A DNA stretch of 64,000 bases from Gallionella sp. (GCA_028689145.1 JAQTWT010000006.1:109379-173378), one strand, 5' to 3'; counted from the first letter of the stretch, positions 1 through 9,658 are shown. The notes: generated by a model not told the origin, from the letters alone. Numbers and translations: made by a program.

Positions 1-1248
1 ATACGCCCTGCATTCTTCCGCCGGGTAGGGGCTGCCATCGGCATGGGCATAATGGATGAGCTCATGCATATGCTTGCCCAGCACTTCATTTTCGTTCCGG
101 TAACCCAGCATCTGCAGGAAGGCATGGTTGACGAAGGTACAGTCGCCATGGGTGTCCACCCCATAAGCGCCTTCAGTCATTGAATTGAGCAGGCGATGCA
201 AGTGCTCGTGTGAAAGACGCAATGCCTCCTGCGCCTGCTTGCGCTGGGTGATGTCGCGCACCGTGGCTTGCAGTACCGGTTTACCGTCCAGCTCCATAGC
301 AGTCATCAATACATCAGCGAAAAACTCAGTGCCATCGAGCCGACGATACATCCATTCGAATCGATTGCTGCCATTCTTGAAAGCCGTGGCGATGTGCTGA
401 TTGAGCAGCCTTGCCGAATCTTCACCACCGGGCTGGGTGGGTGGGGAGCGCCGGGCAGGATGTTTGCGGATAAAATCGTCGCGCGTGGGGCAGCCGAACA
501 TCCGCAGGGTGGCCGGGTTACAGTCGAAAAAATATTCCTCACCGAGCAGCATGATTGCATCGGAAGACGATTCAAACACCGCATGGTATTTCGCCGCCAT
601 GTTTTTCAGCAATTCTTCCACACGCTTGCGTTCGGTGATGTCCTCCTTGATACCGAGGTAGTTAGTGATGCATCCATCGTCCGCGCGTATCGGCGAGTTC
701 AGTTCCCGATCAATGTATTCGCTGCCGTCCTTGCGCCGGTTGATGAATTCACCTTCCCACACTTCGCCACGGGTCAGGTGCGCCCACATGTCGTCATAGC
801 TTGACTGCGCGTTCTTGCCGGAATGCAGTATGCGCTGGTTCTGCCCGACAACCTCTGCCAGACTGTAGCCGGTTTCCTTAACAAATGCCTCGTTGACATA
901 TTCGATGTTTGCATCAAGGTCGGTGATAACAATGGAACTGGGATTTTGTTCCACCGCCTGCGAGAGCTTGCGCAAGGAAGCCTCGGCATGCTTGAGTTCG
1001 GCTTGCCGGTTCAACGGCTTAAAAACCAGAAAATAGAGGGCTGGAGAAACAATCGCGGTGAGCAAGATGGGGTCAAGGAATATGAACAGCTTTTTCAGAA
1101 ATGAATCTTTCAGGATGGAGTCAGGGAAGCTTTCGATCAGCGCCATGATCAACAGCTCGGCCACCAGCACAATCAAACCCACCGCAATCACCACTCTCGC
1201 GGGAGTCATCAAAAGCGCCGACAATTTTTTCATAAGGCGATTCATCAT
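1..1248 (-). CDS. Membrane PAS-domain sensor protein, C-terminus beyond the window
   Basis: The reading frame is open from an ATG at 1248 to the left edge, giving 416 visible codons. Two hydrophobic segments (about residues 16-37 and 53-76) are followed by at least three PAS domains; short PAC-like endings of the type DITERK/DITQRK close the first and second. The PAS repeats suggest ligand or redox sensing at the inner membrane. The output domain (histidine kinase or GGDEF/EAL) lies off the window, so the signalling type cannot be told. It follows gspF on the same strand after about 180 bases and could be linked to the response regulator inside that operon, but this is only positional. The ribosome binding site before the chosen ATG is weak; the paired ATG at 1245 is an equal alternative. 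Confidence 0.8.
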   Translation of the reverse strand, partial: MMNRLMKKLSALLMTPARVVIAVGLIVLVAELLIMALIESFPDSILKDSFLKKLFIFLDPILLTAIVSPALYFLVFKPLNRQAELKHAEASLRKLSQAVEQNPSSIVITDLDANIEYVNEAFVKETGYSLAEVVGQNQRILHSGKNAQSSYDDMWAHLTRGEVWEGEFINRRKDGSEYIDRELNSPIRADDGCITNYLGIKEDITERKRVEELLKNMAAKYHAVFESSSDAIMLLGEEYFFDCNPATLRMFGCPTRDDFIRKHPARRSPPTQPGGEDSARLLNQHIATAFKNGSNRFEWMYRRLDGTEFFADVLMTAMELDGKPVLQATVRDITQRKQAQEALRLSHEHLHRLLNSMTEGAYGVDTHGDCTFVNHAFLQMLGYRNENEVLGKHMHELIHYAHADGSPYPAEECRAY

Positions 1249-1431
1249 TTCAGCCGTTCAGCGGAGGCGGGAAACGCGCTTATAAACGGCTGCTGCAAGG
1301 CGCGTATGCGGTGGGAGTAATCTGTCGGCATAAATGGTCTCGCTCAGTTTTTATCCCGTTCAAGTTCGGGGGCTATGAACCGCACCATGCATCAAATTCT
1401 TTGGTGGATTCAGGTTCCGGGCTAATGCGGA

Positions 1432-2637
1432 TCAATGCACCAGCTGGTTAATTTCTATGATCGGCAGCAGGATGGCGAGCACGATCAGCAGCACGATTCC
1501 ACCCATCACCAGAATCATGACCGGCTCAAGCAGCGTTAGGAAGACCGTCAAGCGCCGTTCCAGCGCCTGAGTCTCAAGATGTGCGGCACGTTGCAGCATC
1601 TGTTCCAGCTTGCCGCTCACTTCGCCGCTCGCCACCAGATGGATCAGCAGCGGCGGAAATGTACGTGTTTCGCCCAGCGCTCGGGACAGGCTCGCGCCTT
1701 CGCGTACCCGGTTGATGGCGTGTTCGACTGCTTCCCGCAATACCATGTTGGTCATTACCCGCGCGCCTGAAGCCAGCGCCGAAAGCAACGGCACACCGCC
1801 GCCGACCAGAATGGCGAGCGTGCTGGCGAAACGCGAAGTGTTGATGCCGCGAATCAGCGAGCCGATACCGGGCATTCGCAACAGCAGTACATGCCAGCGC
1901 CGTCTGGTGGTATCGCGGCGCAGTGCCACGCGTGCAGCCGCAAATCCTCCGCCGAGGAGAACCAAAATATACGGCCAGGTGACGCGCAGGAAATCACTTA
2001 ATGCGATCATGGATCGGGTCAGTAGCGGCAGGCCCTGCCGCGATTGCTGGAACACTTGCACTACCTGCGGTACCACATAGACCAGCAAACCGGTGACGAT
2101 CATGATCGCCACGACCGTAACCAATATCGGGTAAAGCAGCGCAAGACCGGTTTTTTGTTTCATCGCCTGACTTGCGTCGAGATAATCGGCGAGATGCTGC
2201 AATACGGTCGGCAGCGCACCCGATTCCTCGCCGCCATGCACCAGTGCCCGGTAGAAATCCGGAAAACTTTTTTCGTAGGCACCCAGAGCTTCGGCTAATG
2301 AATGGCCGGAGGTCACTTCGGTTTTAACACCGGTGAGTACTTCTCGTGTCATCGGTTCTGCGGCTTCTTCGATCAGCGCATTGAGCGACTGTTCCATGGT
2401 CAGCCCGGAATCGAGCAGTGTTGCCATTTGTCTGGTGACCAGACTGAGTTCGCTGGCCGAGATGCCCCTGGACCATACCTGCTTGGCACGTTCACGCGCA
2501 TGCACCTGGTCGATCATCGAGGGCAACAGACCCTGTGCGCGTAATTGTGCGCGCGCCTGTCGCGGGGTATCGGCCTGGATCACTCCGGATACTTTTCGGC
2601 CGACGGCATTCAGTGCCTGATATTGAAAGGCTTCCAT
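1432..2637 (-). CDS. gspF: Type II secretion inner-membrane platform protein GspF
   Basis: A 401-residue protein with the two repeated T2SF domains of the GspF/PilC family and three hydrophobic segments, the last ending in a long LILLIVLAILL-type helix near the C-terminus. In type II secretion GspF is the polytopic inner-membrane platform that couples the GspE ATPase to pseudopilus assembly. The frame runs open further upstream, but the ATG at 2637 begins the family-typical MEAFQYQALN N-terminus and avoids overlap with the response regulator, which ends at 2681. It is last in the leftward operon gspC-D-E-regulator-F. Confidence 0.95.
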   Translation of the reverse strand: MEAFQYQALNAVGRKVSGVIQADTPRQARAQLRAQGLLPSMIDQVHARERAKQVWSRGISASELSLVTRQMATLLDSGLTMEQSLNALIEEAAEPMTREVLTGVKTEVTSGHSLAEALGAYEKSFPDFYRALVHGGEESGALPTVLQHLADYLDASQAMKQKTGLALLYPILVTVVAIMIVTGLLVYVVPQVVQVFQQSRQGLPLLTRSMIALSDFLRVTWPYILVLLGGGFAAARVALRRDTTRRRWHVLLLRMPGIGSLIRGINTSRFASTLAILVGGGVPLLSALASGARVMTNMVLREAVEHAINRVREGASLSRALGETRTFPPLLIHLVASGEVSGKLEQMLQRAAHLETQALERRLTVFLTLLEPVMILVMGGIVLLIVLAILLPIIEINQLVH

Positions 2638-2680
2638 ATTGTTGCTTACTCGCGTATTCCGCTCATTAGCTTCTGCACGG

Positions 2681-3208
2681 TTACTCTGATTGTGCGGTGC
2701 GCTGGTGTCGCATATTCGCGCAGAATTCTGCCATTTCCCGCAGGGCGCTAAAGCGCGCTTCACTTTCGCGCAGTTCGGCGGTACGTTTTTCCACCGTTTG
2801 TTCCAATTTTTTGTACAGTAGCCGTACTTCCAGCATGTTGTGAATGCGGGTTTTTACTTCGAGAACATCAAACGGTTTACTTACAAAATCCTTTGCGCCG
2901 ATTTCCAGCGCACGCTGCTTGTAAGCCGGTTGGGCGGTGATCACGATGACCGGCAGATAACCGTCCGGGTCAATCTCCTTGAGCCCGTCCATCACTTGAA
3001 ACCCATCCATGCCGGGCATTTGCAGATCGAGCAGGATCAAATCGTAGCGGTTGTTGCGGTGAAGCTCGCAGACCTCAAACGGGTTCATCGTGGATGTGAC
3101 TGATGTATAGCCGGAAGATGCCAGCATTCGCTCAAGCAGTTGCACATTGGCTTCTAGATCATCGACGATCAGTACTTTTGCATTAAGTATGTCGGATGCA
3201 TTAATCAT
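2681..3208 (-). CDS. Single-domain response regulator inside the gsp operon
   Basis: A 175-residue receiver protein. The acidic pair is D16-D17, the phosphoacceptor D61 sits in LILLDLQMPGMDG, the conserved threonine is T91 and the conserved lysine K111, so the domain should be phosphorylatable. After the receiver (about residues 10-130) comes a charged coiled-coil of the type that normally leads into a PAS or kinase domain, but the protein stops after about 40 residues with no output domain. It lies between gspE (53-base gap) and gspF (43-base gap) on the same strand, so it is probably co-transcribed with secretion genes. No DNA-binding domain is seen; it may act by protein contact or be a truncated hybrid regulator. 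Confidence 0.88.
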   Translation of the reverse strand: MINASDILNAKVLIVDDLEANVQLLERMLASSGYTSVTSTMNPFEVCELHRNNRYDLILLDLQMPGMDGFQVMDGLKEIDPDGYLPVIVITAQPAYKQRALEIGAKDFVSKPFDVLEVKTRIHNMLEVRLLYKKLEQTVEKRTAELRESEARFSALREMAEFCANMRHQRTAQSE

Positions 3209-3261
3209 TATTATGTCCTTTTAAGCGGTATTACCCGCCACAGTCGGCGAGTTGCATTTTG

Positions 3262-4737
3262 TTACGCGCGCGTGACGCGCACCACCTCTTCAAGACTGAT
3301 CAAACCCAGTGCGGCCAGGCGCATGCCATCATCACGCAGTGAACGCATGCCGTGCGCAAGCGCATGCTCCCGCAGCACTTGTTCGGAAGCCCGGTCATAG
3401 ACTAGACGGCGAAAGTCATCGTCGATGGTCAGTAATTCGTAAATACCGGTACGCCCACGGTAGCCGGTGCGGTTGCATGCGGGGCAACCTTGCGCCGAAT
3501 AGAGTGCGCCATCAGTCGGCGTGAAACCAAGTGCGCTGATTTGTGCCGCATTGGCAGCAAAGGGTTGGCGGCATTCCATGCACAGACGGCGCACCAGACG
3601 TTGCGCCCCCACCCCGATCAGGCTGGAGGCAAGCAGAAATGGCTCCACGCCCATATCGACCAGACGCGTGACTGCGCTTACCGCATCGTTGGTGTGCAGC
3701 GTGGCAAATACCAGATGCCCGGTTAGGCTGGCCTGAACGGCAATTTGCGCGGTTTCGAGATCGCGTATTTCACCGATCATGACCACGTCCGGATCCTGCC
3801 GCAGGATGGTGCGCAACGCACGCGCAAACCCCATATCGATTCTGGGGTTGACCTGAGTCTGGCTGATGCCGTCGAGGTCGTATTCGATCGGGTCTTCTAC
3901 CGTCATGATGTTGAGTGCGGCAGCGTCCAGTCTTGCTAGTGCGGAGTAGAGCGTGGTGGTCTTGCCGGAGCCGGTCGGGCCGGTGATCAGCACGATGCCG
4001 TGCGGTTCGAGAATTAGCTTGTCCATGTGCGCGAGCGTGGTTTCGTCCATGCCCAGCTTGCCCAGATCAAGGCGTCCGGCCTGCTTGTCGAGCAAGCGCA
4101 GCACCACACGTTCGCCGTGCCCGGTTGGAATCGTGGATACGCGCACATCCACCGGCCGACCGGCCACGCGCAGCGTGATACGGCCATCCTGCGGCAGGCG
4201 TTTTTCCGCGATATCGAGCTGCGACATTATTTTTATGCGCGAGACGATTGCGCCATGCAGCGCGCGTGCCGGCTCGATCAGGTCGCGCAGTGTGCCATCG
4301 ACGCGCAGCCGCACCACCGAGCGGGTTTCAAACGGTTCGATATGGATGTCCGAGGCACCGTCGCGCAATGCTTGGGTGAACAGCGCATTGATCAGGCGGA
4401 TAACCGGCGCATCATCCTGACTTTCGAGCAAATCCTCAACTTTTGGAATTTCCTGCAATAGTCTGGAAAGATCCATGTCCTGCGCCAGATCGACGGCCAG
4501 CGCAGCTGCTCCCGCATCTGCACCGTTGTACGATGTGGTGAGCAACTCGTCGAATTCGCTATTATCAATGCGGCGGGGGCGCAGCGGAACACCGAGCATC
4601 CGGCGCAATTCGGCGAGCGCACCCGAATTGACATCGCTGCGTACTGCCACCTCTGCCGAGTCGTCACTCAGGATGGTGACAACCACACCGTTGGTTTTGG
4701 CAAATGCGTAGGGAATCTTGAGCGCGGCCTTGTTCAT
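3262..4737 (-). CDS. gspE: Type II secretion ATPase GspE
   Basis: A 491-residue cytoplasmic secretion ATPase that powers pseudopilus assembly by acting on GspF and GspL. Visible motifs are the Walker A GPTGSGKT at residues 253-260, a Walker B/Asp-box region after it, and a C-terminal zinc tetracysteine (CMEC then CPAC, about 40 residues apart). The N-terminal T2SSE_N-like region is short. Its ATG is three bases past the gspD stop, consistent with translational coupling. All catalytic motifs appear intact. Confidence 0.96.
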   Translation of the reverse strand: MNKAALKIPYAFAKTNGVVVTILSDDSAEVAVRSDVNSGALAELRRMLGVPLRPRRIDNSEFDELLTTSYNGADAGAAALAVDLAQDMDLSRLLQEIPKVEDLLESQDDAPVIRLINALFTQALRDGASDIHIEPFETRSVVRLRVDGTLRDLIEPARALHGAIVSRIKIMSQLDIAEKRLPQDGRITLRVAGRPVDVRVSTIPTGHGERVVLRLLDKQAGRLDLGKLGMDETTLAHMDKLILEPHGIVLITGPTGSGKTTTLYSALARLDAAALNIMTVEDPIEYDLDGISQTQVNPRIDMGFARALRTILRQDPDVVMIGEIRDLETAQIAVQASLTGHLVFATLHTNDAVSAVTRLVDMGVEPFLLASSLIGVGAQRLVRRLCMECRQPFAANAAQISALGFTPTDGALYSAQGCPACNRTGYRGRTGIYELLTIDDDFRRLVYDRASEQVLREHALAHGMRSLRDDGMRLAALGLISLEEVVRVTRA

Positions 4738-4740
4738 CCG

Positions 4741-6894
4741 TTACGCTCCGCCATTGCCCGACTGTTTAACTACGGCGACTGGCTTCACTTCAGCGACTGG
4801 TTTAGTTTTAGCAACCGGTTTAACTTTGATCTCGGGTGATGGTACAGGCACCGGAACCGGGCGCGCCGGCAGGGTAGGTGAGTCCATGTCGGGCAGTATC
4901 GCGTCGTATACGGGCTTGGCTTTGCGTTGCTCGCCGATGATGTAATCATAGCGTTCGCCGGTGTATGCATCGGCGCGCTGGTTGTCACGCACCAGCGTCG
5001 GTCGCAGGAAAATCATCAGATTTGTCTTGCTGTGCAAGCGCGTCCGGTAGCGGAACAGACCGCCCAGCAACGGAATGTCGCCGAGTACCGGAACTTTTTC
5101 CTCGCCGTCTCTGACCGTATTTTGAATCAGACCGCCGATCACCACGATTTTGCCATCGTCAACCAGCACCGATGATGATACCGCGCGTTTATTGGTGGTA
5201 ACCCCGGCAGGGTTGGCCGTGGTCGCATCCACACTGGAAACTTCCTGATATATCTGTAGACGCACTGTTCCGCCTTCGGATATCTGCGGTTTGATCCGCA
5301 GCGTCAGGCCGACATCGCGCCGCTCGACCGTCTGAAAAGGTGTGGGTGTGGTGCCACCGCCCGACTGTGCATATGAGCCGGTAATGAAGGGAACATTCTG
5401 GCCGATCACGATCGAGGCTTCTTCATTATCCAGCGTCAACAGTGTCGGCGTGGATAGGATGTTCGCATTGGCATCCGTCTCCAAGGCGCGAATCAGCAGG
5501 CCGAGGTTGACGATCTGGCCGACACCGGGAATGGTGACCTGACCTTTTACCACCCCGATGTTCAGCCCGCGCGCAGCCGTCGCCGGATTCTGTGCAATGC
5601 CTGCAATATTTTGCCCGGCAATGCCGAAATTGGTGCCGCCGAAACCCTGCGCATTAGTCGCGCCGAGGCCGCTCAAATTCTGCCACTGGATACCGAACTC
5701 CGCGGCCTTGTCGGCGGTGAGTTCGGCAATCAGCGCTTCGACATACACCTGGGCGCGACGCACATCGAGTTTATCCAGTGCTGCACGTAAATTATTGTAG
5801 ATCGCGTCAGGTGCGGTAATGATGATCGAGTTGGTAGATGCATCGGCCTGAATGATGCCGGGTGATGCTTGGGTTTGGCTTGCGCCGGTCGGTGCCGCCG
5901 TACGCGGCACGGCAATTGTAGCGCTATCACCTTGATAGATCGCACGCAGTGTTTCGGCAAGTTTTATCGCCTCGGCATTTTTCAAATAGACAACATGAAT
6001 ATTTCCGCCGGCATTGGTTGGTGTATCCAGCATCGTCACGAACTTTCGCAACTGGGTGAGGCGTGAAGGGTCGCCAGAGCGTGCCATCAGGCTGTTTGAG
6101 CGGGTATCGGCGATCACCGTGAAGCGCTGCACCGGTTCCGCAGTGCCCTGCGCCTGTGCAGCTTCCGCAAACAAGCGATTGACTGTTGCCGCGATATCGA
6201 CAGCAGAAGCATACTGGAGCGGAATTACGATCGGATCGTTTGCGTTCGGCTGGTCAATCGAGACTATGATTTTTTCGATGCGTTTAAGGTTATTTGCATA
6301 GTCGGTGATCACCAGCATATTGCTGTTTGGGTATGCGGTGATGGTATTGCTGGGGGCAATCAGGGGACGCAGAATCGGAATTAACTGCATCGCGGATTCG
6401 TACTTTAGCGTGAAAATTCTGGTCTGAATACGATCTCCCGTGACTTGCGCTTGCTCCGAAGGACCAAATGTGGGGCCGGGGTTCAGCTTGGCATCGGCCT
6501 CGGGAATAATTTTTACGAGGCCATGATCCTCAATCGCGGCAAAACCCTGCAAACGCAACGCCGACAAAAACACATCGTATACAGCGGATCGTCGCACCGG
6601 TTTTGTCGAGACGATGCTGATCGTACCCTTCACACGGGGGTCAAGTACGAAGTTTTTCCCGGTGATTTCGCTCACTACTTTTATTACGCCTTCAATATCG
6701 GCATTGACGAAATTGAGGGTGACTGTATCCGGACCGGTTGCCATAACAGGTGCAGCCGGAGTACGAACTTCCGGGGGGGGGGCTACAGATGCTGTAATGA
6801 GAGGACGTGTAGACATATCTACAGACCAAGCCTGCCCGGCGGAGATCAGCATGCACATCCACAGCAATCCGCTTTGTAACCAGTAATGGTTCAT
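4741..6894 (-). CDS. gspD: Type II secretion outer-membrane secretin GspD
   Basis: A 717-residue secretin that forms the outer-membrane channel. The N-terminus (MNHYWLQSGLLWMCMLISAGQAWS) is a signal peptide; the frame extends 21 codons further upstream, but this ATG gives the sensible export signal. N0, N1, N2 and N3 ring-building domains are followed by the secretin core (about residues 430-620) containing a VPVLGDIPLLGGLF motif. The C-terminus ends in a Pro/Val/Lys-rich low-complexity tail (about 60 residues), which may be where a pilotin binds, although no pilotin gene is visible. It follows gspC after 70 bases and abuts gspE. Confidence 0.96.
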   Translation of the reverse strand: MNHYWLQSGLLWMCMLISAGQAWSVDMSTRPLITASVAPPPEVRTPAAPVMATGPDTVTLNFVNADIEGVIKVVSEITGKNFVLDPRVKGTISIVSTKPVRRSAVYDVFLSALRLQGFAAIEDHGLVKIIPEADAKLNPGPTFGPSEQAQVTGDRIQTRIFTLKYESAMQLIPILRPLIAPSNTITAYPNSNMLVITDYANNLKRIEKIIVSIDQPNANDPIVIPLQYASAVDIAATVNRLFAEAAQAQGTAEPVQRFTVIADTRSNSLMARSGDPSRLTQLRKFVTMLDTPTNAGGNIHVVYLKNAEAIKLAETLRAIYQGDSATIAVPRTAAPTGASQTQASPGIIQADASTNSIIITAPDAIYNNLRAALDKLDVRRAQVYVEALIAELTADKAAEFGIQWQNLSGLGATNAQGFGGTNFGIAGQNIAGIAQNPATAARGLNIGVVKGQVTIPGVGQIVNLGLLIRALETDANANILSTPTLLTLDNEEASIVIGQNVPFITGSYAQSGGGTTPTPFQTVERRDVGLTLRIKPQISEGGTVRLQIYQEVSSVDATTANPAGVTTNKRAVSSSVLVDDGKIVVIGGLIQNTVRDGEEKVPVLGDIPLLGGLFRYRTRLHSKTNLMIFLRPTLVRDNQRADAYTGERYDYIIGEQRKAKPVYDAILPDMDSPTLPARPVPVPVPSPEIKVKPVAKTKPVAEVKPVAVVKQSGNGGA

Positions 6895-6964
6895 TATTTC
6901 AGCCCCTGATACTTTATTAATTAATGACGATTTGGTCATATTTGTTAATTCACTCAATAACTGT

Positions 6965-7447
6965 CTATTTGTTAATTTGCGGAGAAACAGGCACTGCGGA
7001 TCTTTTTTTATCCGGCCATGTAAGTGTTTCGCGAATCACGCCACGTTCCAGAACAAGATGATCTATACCGACTTCCGCAAGCCGGATACCGGGAGCAATG
7101 TCATCTCCCTCTCGCACCGCGATAATTGCCCGCGGCTCGATTTGTATGACAGCGTATCCGTGCCGACCCGCAGTGGCTGTCACAATGCCAAGCAGCATGA
7201 TCGCGATTCCTGTTGGTGATGCGCTGCTACGATCCTGCTTTATTTCCAGATTTCCAAATAGACTGTTGGCGGACACCGCACGCCCCCCCACATTTGCCGC
7301 AACCTGTGCTCGCGGTTCCGGCCGCGGTGCCAGCCACTCCCATGTCCAGTACGCGGCTACCAGAGCGAACAAAAACAGCGCGGCAACAGTCACCAGAGCG
7401 ATAACCGCTGTTTGTGCAATATTTGACCTGTCGAATGTGAGTTGCAT
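6965..7447 (-). CDS. gspC: Type II secretion inner-membrane protein GspC
   Basis: A 160-residue protein with a short cytoplasmic N-terminus, one membrane helix (about residues 14-36) and a periplasmic homology region of the GspC type (GHGYAVIQ-like segment, then VREGDDIAPGIRLAEVG). GspC links the inner-membrane platform to the N0 domain of the secretin. The C-terminal PDZ or coiled-coil domain of longer GspC proteins is absent. The ATG at 7447 is chosen because it leads directly into the helix; upstream in-frame starts at 7471 and 7621 remain possible. It is first gene of the leftward operon, divergent from gspG. Confidence 0.85.
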   Translation of the reverse strand: MQLTFDRSNIAQTAVIALVTVAALFLFALVAAYWTWEWLAPRPEPRAQVAANVGGRAVSANSLFGNLEIKQDRSSASPTGIAIMLLGIVTATAGRHGYAVIQIEPRAIIAVREGDDIAPGIRLAEVGIDHLVLERGVIRETLTWPDKKRSAVPVSPQINK

Positions 7448-7668
7448 CTTTCGTTGTTGGCTTACCGGCATTAAGAGAAGCGACGCTAAATAATCTACCG
7501 TATGTACCGTCATCAAGTTGACGGAATACCCCCGCATGGAACCAAGACTAGAGCGAAAGCATTGCGGCGTATGTACGCCAGCGAACAGAGTGGACTGAAG
7601 CGATGCGGATAATTGCGACATCTGGCTGTTGAGCAGCCGTTACATAAATGCAGCGCATGGAGGGGCGA
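7448..7668. promoter_or_regulatory. Divergent gspC/gspG control region with a perfect inverted repeat
   Basis: This 221-base gap separates the two divergent secretion operons and must hold both promoters. It contains a perfect inverted repeat, CCGTCA-tcaagt-TGACGG, at 7507-7524, a plausible dimeric regulator site overlapping a possible rightward -35 (TTGACG). Immediately before gspG is a strong ribosome binding site (GGAGG, five bases before the ATG at 7669). The operator role is inferred from position and symmetry only. Confidence 0.4.
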
Positions 7669-8100
7669 ATGAGAGCAACGAGTCGGCAACGCGGGTTTAC
7701 CTTGCTCGAAGTGATGGTAGTGGTGGTAATCCTTGGCATTCTCGCCGCTTTAGTGGTGCCGAAAATTATCAGTCGTCCAGACGAGGCGCGGGTGCTTGCT
7801 GCAAAGCAGGACATCGCAAGTCTGATGCAGGCGCTTAAACTTTATCGCTTGGATAATCAGCGTTACCCCGTTACCGAACAGGGATTGCAGGCATTAGTCA
7901 CGCAGCCGACTGTTGCGCCGCTTCCGCCAAACTGGAAGTCAGGCGGATATGTTGAGCGTCTGCCGAAAGATCCCTGGGGTAATCCCTACCAATATTTGAA
8001 TCCCGGCGTACACGGCGATATGGATATATTCAGCGCAGGTGCCGATGGTGCACCCGGTGGAGAAGGCAATGATGCTGACATTGGTTCATGGACTCTTTAA
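7669..8100 (+). CDS. gspG: Type II secretion major pseudopilin GspG
   Basis: A 143-residue class-III-signal protein: a short basic leader, then the prepilin peptidase site RG|FTLLEV and a hydrophobic helix (VMVVVVILGILAALVVP). The body carries the GspG family signature, including the YPVTEQGLQALV and PWGNPYQY segments and the acidic calcium-binding C-terminal loop. It is the main subunit of the pseudopilus that pushes substrates through GspD. The ATG at 7669 is preferred over one at 7648 because a GGAGG lies five bases upstream. First gene of the rightward operon. Confidence 0.97.
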   Translation: MRATSRQRGFTLLEVMVVVVILGILAALVVPKIISRPDEARVLAAKQDIASLMQALKLYRLDNQRYPVTEQGLQALVTQPTVAPLPPNWKSGGYVERLPKDPWGNPYQYLNPGVHGDMDIFSAGADGAPGGEGNDADIGSWTL

Positions 8101-8689
8101 GAGCCTGAAGGGCGAAGGGAAAAAACGCCAAGGGTGGAGTTATAAAACTCGCCGGTTCACCTTTCCTGTCAACTCTTCACTCGGGACTGCAAAAAATTGC
8201 GGTTTCACACTCATCGAGATGTTGGTTGTGCTGCTGATCATGGGGCTGTTAGTCGGTCTGGTCAGCGCCGTTGCACAACCGGACGACAGGGCGAAACTGC
8301 GCGTCGAAGCCGAGAGGCTGGCACAACTAATGGATATAGCCACAACCCAGTCGCGCCTTACCGGCAAGCCCATCGCCTGGACAGCAGATGGTCAGAGCTA
8401 TCGTTTCTGGCAATTCAATGAAGACCCGGGTTGGTCCGAGATTACAGATGACGATTATCTGCGCGCACGAACCCTGCCAAAGGGCATGAAAATTTCTAAC
8501 ATGAAGGTGGAAAACACGCGCTCGCCGGAACATATGCGTGTTGAATTCAATGCTTACGGATCAGTGCTCTCATTCAGCGTCGAAATGTCTTTGGGTGACG
8601 CGCATTGCACGGTGGCAAGTTCCCCGATCGGTGAGGTGCGTGTGCTGCCGGAAGAAAGGAGAACGAATGATAAATTGGCGTCCCCTTAA
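8069..8689 (+). CDS. gspH: Type II secretion minor pseudopilin GspH
   Basis: A 206-residue minor pseudopilin with the cleavage site CG|FTLIEM followed by a hydrophobic helix. It overlaps the end of gspG by 32 bases. The ATG at 8069 has a GGAG at good spacing but gives an unusually long leader of about 45 residues; a later non-ATG start cannot be excluded. GspH is a minor subunit of the pseudopilus tip region. The mature part is a typical beta-rich GspH domain. Confidence 0.88.
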   Translation: MMLTLVHGLFKSLKGEGKKRQGWSYKTRRFTFPVNSSLGTAKNCGFTLIEMLVVLLIMGLLVGLVSAVAQPDDRAKLRVEAERLAQLMDIATTQSRLTGKPIAWTADGQSYRFWQFNEDPGWSEITDDDYLRARTLPKGMKISNMKVENTRSPEHMRVEFNAYGSVLSFSVEMSLGDAHCTVASSPIGEVRVLPEERRTNDKLASP

Positions 8690-9062
8690 GCACAGCGGTT
8701 TTACGCTGGTTGAAGTGTTGGTTGCACTTGCCATCATTTCGATTGCTTTGATCGCCTCGTTGCGTGTGGCAGGCGGCGGTACGAATAGCGTTGGCGAGTT
8801 GCGTGCCCGCCTGCTGGCCGGTTGGGTGGCGGAAAATATTCTGGCAGAACAGCGCGCCCGAGGTGTCTGGTTACCGATCGGTATGCAGCGTGGCACGCAG
8901 CGACAGGGTGGTATTGATTTCGCTTGGCGCGAGGAGGTTATCGTTACACCCAATGTGCAGTTTCGTCGTGCCGATATTCGTGTATTTGCGGCAGCCGAGG
9001 AAACGCATGCACTCGCGCATCTGGTCGGATTTGTGACGCACCCGCCGGGTACCGATAAATGA
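8667..9062 (+). CDS. gspI: Type II secretion minor pseudopilin GspI
   Basis: A 131-residue pseudopilin with leader MINWRPLKHSG and cleavage before FTLVEVLVALAI. GspI nucleates the GspI-J-K tip complex of the pseudopilus. The start at 8667 has AAGGAG upstream and overlaps the end of gspH by 23 bases. Longer upstream extension of the frame has no pseudopilin character and is not used. Confidence 0.94.
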   Translation: MINWRPLKHSGFTLVEVLVALAIISIALIASLRVAGGGTNSVGELRARLLAGWVAENILAEQRARGVWLPIGMQRGTQRQGGIDFAWREEVIVTPNVQFRRADIRVFAAAEETHALAHLVGFVTHPPGTDK

Positions 9063-9658
9063 AGAATGCTCCCCGTATTTCACTGCGCGGATTTACGCTG
9101 ATTGAACTGCTGACCGCGATGCTGATTCTCTCGCTGCTGGCGCTGATGTCTTACCGCGGCTTGGGAGCGGTGCTTGATGCACGCGAACACATCACCAGAG
9201 AAACCGACAAGTGGCGGCAGATGAGTTCTTTTTTTGCGCGCTTTGAGCGCGATATTCAATTGGCCTCGCCGCGTCCGGTACGCAGCGCATCCGGCATTGC
9301 TCCGGCATGGCTCGGCAGGCTTGCCACGACATCCGGACCGCGTCTGGAGTTCAGCCGTTTTGGTTCAGCCGAGGGCGTGGACATGCCACGGCGGCTTGCC
9401 TACCAGTTGAACGAAAAACAGGAGGTCGAATTATGGCTATGGCCGGGACTCGACGTGGCAACGGATGCGCAACCCGCCCGTTACCCGGTGTTGGCCGGAG
9501 TGACGAAGTTTGAATTGCAATACCTCGATGTAAATTTTGCATGGGTAGACATATGGCCGGCATCGCCGCGCGATACCCCTATCCCGCAGGCCGTACAACT
9601 GCATATTGTGCTCGTTTCCGGCGAGGAAATCGTGCGTGTGTTTGCATTGAACTCATGA
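9059..9658 (+). CDS. gspJ: Type II secretion minor pseudopilin GspJ
   Basis: A 199-residue pseudopilin with cleavage site RG|FTLIELLTAM and the GspJ-typical body (early TDKWRQMSSFFARFERDIQ, WVDIWPA near the end). It is the second component of the tip complex. It overlaps gspI by four bases in ATGA fashion and gspK in the same way, so translation is coupled through the whole set. Confidence 0.95.
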   Translation: MKNAPRISLRGFTLIELLTAMLILSLLALMSYRGLGAVLDAREHITRETDKWRQMSSFFARFERDIQLASPRPVRSASGIAPAWLGRLATTSGPRLEFSRFGSAEGVDMPRRLAYQLNEKQEVELWLWPGLDVATDAQPARYPVLAGVTKFELQYLDVNFAWVDIWPASPRDTPIPQAVQLHIVLVSGEEIVRVFALNS

